Shown here: positions 23,942 to 26,560 of the stretch, one piece after another
Layout of the letters: each line of letters starts with the position of its first letter
How positions within the stretch are numbered: position 1 is the first letter of the stretch
From: Oceanipulchritudo sp049975345
GTDB taxonomy: Bacteria > Verrucomicrobiota > Verrucomicrobiia > Opitutales > Oceanipulchritudinaceae
Assembly: GCA_049975345.1 (NCBI GenBank)
Contig: JBNGDP010000042.1
Location: 1-26,560, forward strand
Length of the DNA stretch: 26,560 nucleotides
Direction of reading: 5' to 3'
Notes under the pieces: generated by a model
What the model was told of the DNA's origin: nothing
The model's input: only the letters and a program-made list of their open reading frames with translations
Databases searched by the model: none
Position numbers and translations under genes: made by a program

Positions 23942-24997
23942 TTACAGGACATTCAGAATTTTCGCCGCCATTTCCCGGAAGATGATGGCCGGCTTGCTTT
24001 CGGGGTAGGCAATGCTGATCGGGATGCCGCGGTCGCTGCCTTCCCGGATTTCGCTGTCGAGGGGGATTTCCCCGAGGAGCTCGGTCCCGAGGGCCTCGGC
24101 GGTCCAGCGGCCCCCGCCCTCCCCGAAGATATGGACCTTGCGGCCTTCCCCGGCATCGAGGTAACTCATGTTTTCGCAGACGCCGATGATCGGAACATTG
24201 ACCTTGTCAAACATCCCGGCTCCCCGGCGGGCGACATTGACCGCGGCGGCTTGCGGGGTGGTGACAATGATGGCGCCATCCACGGGAAGATGCTGAACAA
24301 GGGATAACTGGGCATCCCCTGTCCCGGGGGGCAGGTCCACAACGAGGAGGTCCAGTTCCCCCCAGTTCACGTGCTGGGCGAACTGGGAAATCGCATTGTT
24401 GATCATGGGCCCGCGCCAGATCACGGGGGAGTTCTCGTCAATCAGGAGCGCCATGGACATCACCCGGACGCCGTAGTTCTGCGGAGGGACGATTTTTTCG
24501 TTTTCGATTTCCGGGCGCGATGCGATCCCCATCATCAGGGGAACGGACGGCCCGTAAATGTCACAATCCAGCAATCCCACGCCCTTGAACCCCGGCCGCT
24601 CCTGAAGCGCCCGCTGCAGCGCGCAGGCCAGGTTGACGGCCACCGTCGATTTCCCTACGCCCCCTTTCCCGCTGGCCACCGCGATGATCTTCCTGACGCC
24701 CGGCATGGGGGACGGGCCCGCTCCCTGACCGGATCCCGCGGCCCCCTTTTTCGGTTGCTGGACAGCCACTTCGACCGTCACCCGTTCCACCCCGTCCAAC
24801 TCCCCGATGACCTCCTCGGCCGATTTTTTTATTTGGAGCGGGACATGCGGGTCGGCGGTTGTCACGCGGACGCGCACGGAGACGGAGGCGTCGTGCACCG
24901 AGATGTTTTCGATCAGGCCGAATGAGACAATGTCCCGGCTGAACCCCGGGTATTTAACGGCTTTCAGGGCGCTGCGTACTGTTTCCTTATCGATCAT
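23942..24997 (-). CDS. Mrp/ApbC/NBP35-family iron-sulfur carrier ATPase
   Basis: The 351-residue protein combines an N-terminal MIP18/DUF59 domain (about 1-82), a Gly/Pro linker (83-100) and a ParA/MinD-like P-loop domain with deviant Walker A GKGGVGKST (110-118), DCDIYGPS (144-151) and VDLPPGTGD (220-228). Mrp proteins assemble or deliver Fe-S clusters in the cytosol. In many members CENMSY is followed by a CxxC that bridges the cluster at the dimer interface; here CENMSYLDAGEG (274-285) has no such pair, a variant seen in some lineages. It is divergent from the TolB-like gene with 124 bp between them, in which I see no clear promoter. Confidence 0.93.
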   Translation of the reverse strand: MIDKETVRSALKAVKYPGFSRDIVSFGLIENISVHDASVSVRVRVTTADPHVPLQIKKSAEEVIGELDGVERVTVEVAVQQPKKGAAGSGQGAGPSPMPGVRKIIAVASGKGGVGKSTVAVNLACALQRALQERPGFKGVGLLDCDIYGPSVPLMMGIASRPEIENEKIVPPQNYGVRVMSMALLIDENSPVIWRGPMINNAISQFAQHVNWGELDLLVVDLPPGTGDAQLSLVQHLPVDGAIIVTTPQAAAVNVARRGAGMFDKVNVPIIGVCENMSYLDAGEGRKVHIFGEGGGRWTAEALGTELLGEIPLDSEIREGSDRGIPISIAYPESKPAIIFREMAAKILNVL

Positions 24998-25121
24998 GAT
25001 GGACGTGGCTTTGGAAAACTTCTTGAAGTATCAAAGAAAGCATATTCCGTCGACTTCGCAATGGCTACGGGTAAAGATGTCCTCGCCGCCGGCCTGCCTT
25101 CAATTCAAAAAAGCACATTCC

Positions 25122-26327
25122 ATGAACAAGATTCCGGTCATACAACGAGCCTGTTTCCTCCTTTTCGCCCTGGGCCAGCCGCTGGGCCACGGGCAGGATG
25201 CCATCCCGCTTCCCGACGTGGTGGGGACCCCCTCGGTGCGGACGCGCAGCGTCGAGGTATCCGGCCAGCCGGCCCAACTGGTGGGCCTGGCCTCCCGCAT
25301 GGTCGATCTGCACGGCGGCCTGAAGCGCGTCAGTGACGGGGGGGATTTCACGCTGCGTTTCACCGCGGAGGGCCCGAATTCGGTCAACCTGACCATCGGA
25401 TCCCGTGGCAAGGTCCTCTGGCAGGGGGATTTCAGCGGGGACAGCCAGCTCGAGGCGCTGTATGCCGCCGGGGATGCCGCGGTCATGAAGACCCTCGGCA
25501 TTCCGGGCTTCTTTCAAAGCAAAGTGGCCTTCGTCTCCGACCGGACAGGGCATCCGGAAATCTATACCGCCGACATGCTGTTCCAGAAAGTCCGGCAGCT
25601 GACCCGTGATGCCGCCCAGTGCCTTTCCCCGAACCTCTCCCCGGACGGGCGCAAGCTGCTATACACCAGCTACCATCGCACCGGCTTCCCCGATATCTAC
25701 CAGATCGACCTGGCCACCGGACAGCGACGTATTTTTGCGGGGTTCAAGGGGACCAACACGGGGGCCACCCACTCCCCCGACGGACGCATGGTCGCGATGA
25801 TCCTCAGCAGTTCCGGCAATTCCGAGGTGTACCTGAGCAACGCCGAGGGAGGGCAGTTGAGGCGGCTGACCCGGTCCACCAGCCTCGAGGCGGATCCGTC
25901 CTGGTCTCCCGACGGACGTCGGCTGGTTTTCACCTCGGACCAGATGGGAGGGCCGCAGATCTACACCATGGACGTCCAGGGGCGCTCCACCAGCCGGGTG
26001 CGGACCGACATCAGTCGCAACTGTTCCGAGCCCGCCTGGAACCCGCGTGACGCCGGCCAGATCGCCTTTACCGCGGCCATGGGCGGCGAATTCGAGGTTG
26101 CCCTCTATTCCTTCAAGGAAAACCGCAGCCGCGTGTTGAGCACCGGCGCCGGGGATGCGGTGCATCCGGCCTGGCTGAACGACGGCCGCCACCTGATCTA
26201 CACGGAACGGACCTCCCGTTACAACCGGCTGGTCCTGATCGACTCGGTCACGGGGGAAAAGAGCCGCTTCAGTCCGGTGGAATTGAACAACGCCCGCGAA
26301 GTTTCCCCGGTTTACACGGGCGGATAA
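25122..26327 (+). CDS. TolB-like beta-propeller protein, exported
   Basis: About 401 residues from ATG 25122. A short N-terminal signal-like segment (hydrophobic ACFLLFALG near 10-18) is followed by a TolB-N-like domain to about 130. A propeller built of PD40/WD40-like blades follows, with repeated SPDGRxL and D/EIYxxD motifs (SPNLSPDGRKLLYTSY, DPSWSPDGRRLVFTSD, PQIYTMDVQG). TolB acts in the periplasm with Pal in envelope integrity, but no tolQRA or pal gene is in view, so this may be a paralogue. The frame is open further upstream; ATG 25122 is chosen because the signal peptide begins there. No SD is seen. Confidence 0.85.
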   Translation: MNKIPVIQRACFLLFALGQPLGHGQDAIPLPDVVGTPSVRTRSVEVSGQPAQLVGLASRMVDLHGGLKRVSDGGDFTLRFTAEGPNSVNLTIGSRGKVLWQGDFSGDSQLEALYAAGDAAVMKTLGIPGFFQSKVAFVSDRTGHPEIYTADMLFQKVRQLTRDAAQCLSPNLSPDGRKLLYTSYHRTGFPDIYQIDLATGQRRIFAGFKGTNTGATHSPDGRMVAMILSSSGNSEVYLSNAEGGQLRRLTRSTSLEADPSWSPDGRRLVFTSDQMGGPQIYTMDVQGRSTSRVRTDISRNCSEPAWNPRDAGQIAFTAAMGGEFEVALYSFKENRSRVLSTGAGDAVHPAWLNDGRHLIYTERTSRYNRLVLIDSVTGEKSRFSPVELNNAREVSPVYTGG

Positions 26328-26330
26328 TCC

Positions 26331-26560
26331 TCAGTGGCAGATCGATGCGGCGACCTCGTCGCCGGTCGGCTTGCCGAACAGGGCTTCCACCAGGCAAAGG
26401 GCGAAGGCGACCGCGGTTCCGGCGCCCTGGGAAGTGATGATGTTCCCGTCGCGCACGACCCCCCGGTCCGGGATCCTGTCGGGCAGCTGGTCCCGGGTCG
26501 TCGGATGCGAGGTATGGGCCCTTCCGCGGAGGACGCCGGCTTCCTTCAACACCACGTGCC
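26331..26560 (-). CDS. DJ-1/PfpI family protein, 3' part only
   Basis: The C-terminal 76 or so residues of a DJ-1/PfpI-family protein run off the right edge. The segment RDGNIITSQGAGTAVAFALCLVEALFGK is the characteristic last strand and helix of DJ-1/YajL proteins, which have been linked to oxidative stress and glyoxal detoxification. The catalytic cysteine elbow lies outside the window. A GTG at 26555 is in frame but is not the true start, since the frame continues past the edge. It converges on the TolB-like gene with only three bases between stops. Confidence 0.85.
   Translation of the reverse strand, partial: HVVLKEAGVLRGRAHTSHPTTRDQLPDRIPDRGVVRDGNIITSQGAGTAVAFALCLVEALFGKPTGDEVAASICH

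Noticed and set aside
24807..25121. A longer N-terminus for the TolB-like protein beginning before 25122
   Set aside because: The upstream part overlaps the divergent mrp gene and its translation is not signal-like; the hydrophobic signal segment starts at ATG 25122.

Overview
The window is chromosomal, GC-rich and bacterial. The cell is Gram-negative-like: YidC has a large periplasmic domain, and type IV pilus/type II secretion ATPases, a GspF/PilC platform protein and a TolB-like propeller are present. The mix (uronate catabolism with several Gfo/Idh/MocA oxidoreductases, pilus ATPases beside housekeeping genes, low-complexity heptamer arrays between genes) makes me suspect Verrucomicrobiota, perhaps the Opitutae. 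That assignment is inference; no rRNA or similar marker is present.

Layout. (1) 1-7982, plus strand: a probable hexuronate-catabolism operon. It encodes a D-2-hydroxyacid dehydrogenase, an Ldh-family NAD(P)H oxidoreductase, a 2-keto-3-deoxygluconate-type PfkB kinase, an SDR resembling fructuronate reductase, glucuronate isomerase UxaC, and two Gfo/Idh/MocA oxidoreductases. UxuA-type dehydratase and KDPG aldolase are not in the window. Four successive intergenic positions carry short-period repeats: GCAGGA hexamers, two-part and perfect GACAAAG/GACTAAA heptamer arrays, and a GATCGCTATCGG-type inverted repeat. (2) 7915-14156, minus strand: purC, trpS, a PilB/GspE ATPase with zinc cysteines, PilT, and a second GspE-like ATPase without the zinc module. 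The last gene overlaps the convergent uronate operon by 68 bp. (3) 14267-14344, plus strand: tRNA-Glu(UUC) with encoded CCA. (4) 14348-16437, minus strand: GspF/PilC followed by a soluble histidine-kinase-like protein. (5) 16567-20058, minus strand: rpmH-rnpA-yidD-yidC-yebC, a classic RNA/protein-export cluster. rpmH (44 codons) is short and easily missed. (6) 20115-22880, minus strand: SulP transporter, HPr, LOG-family protein. (7) 22986-23600, plus strand: VUT/YhhQ-type transporter, meeting a convergent small unknown protein. (8) 23942-24997, minus strand: Mrp/ApbC P-loop ATPase. (9) 25122-26327, plus strand: exported TolB-like propeller. A convergent partial DJ-1/PfpI gene runs off the right edge.

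No mobile element, CRISPR array or prophage is visible, and no gap over 300 bp lacks a gene. The least explained part is the set of intergenic repeat arrays in the uronate operon. They overlap stop and start codons and reiterate a Shine-Dalgarno-like AAGGA. The gene content is otherwise mostly recognisable families. The non-canonical second GspE and second Gfo/Idh protein are the most unusual proteins.
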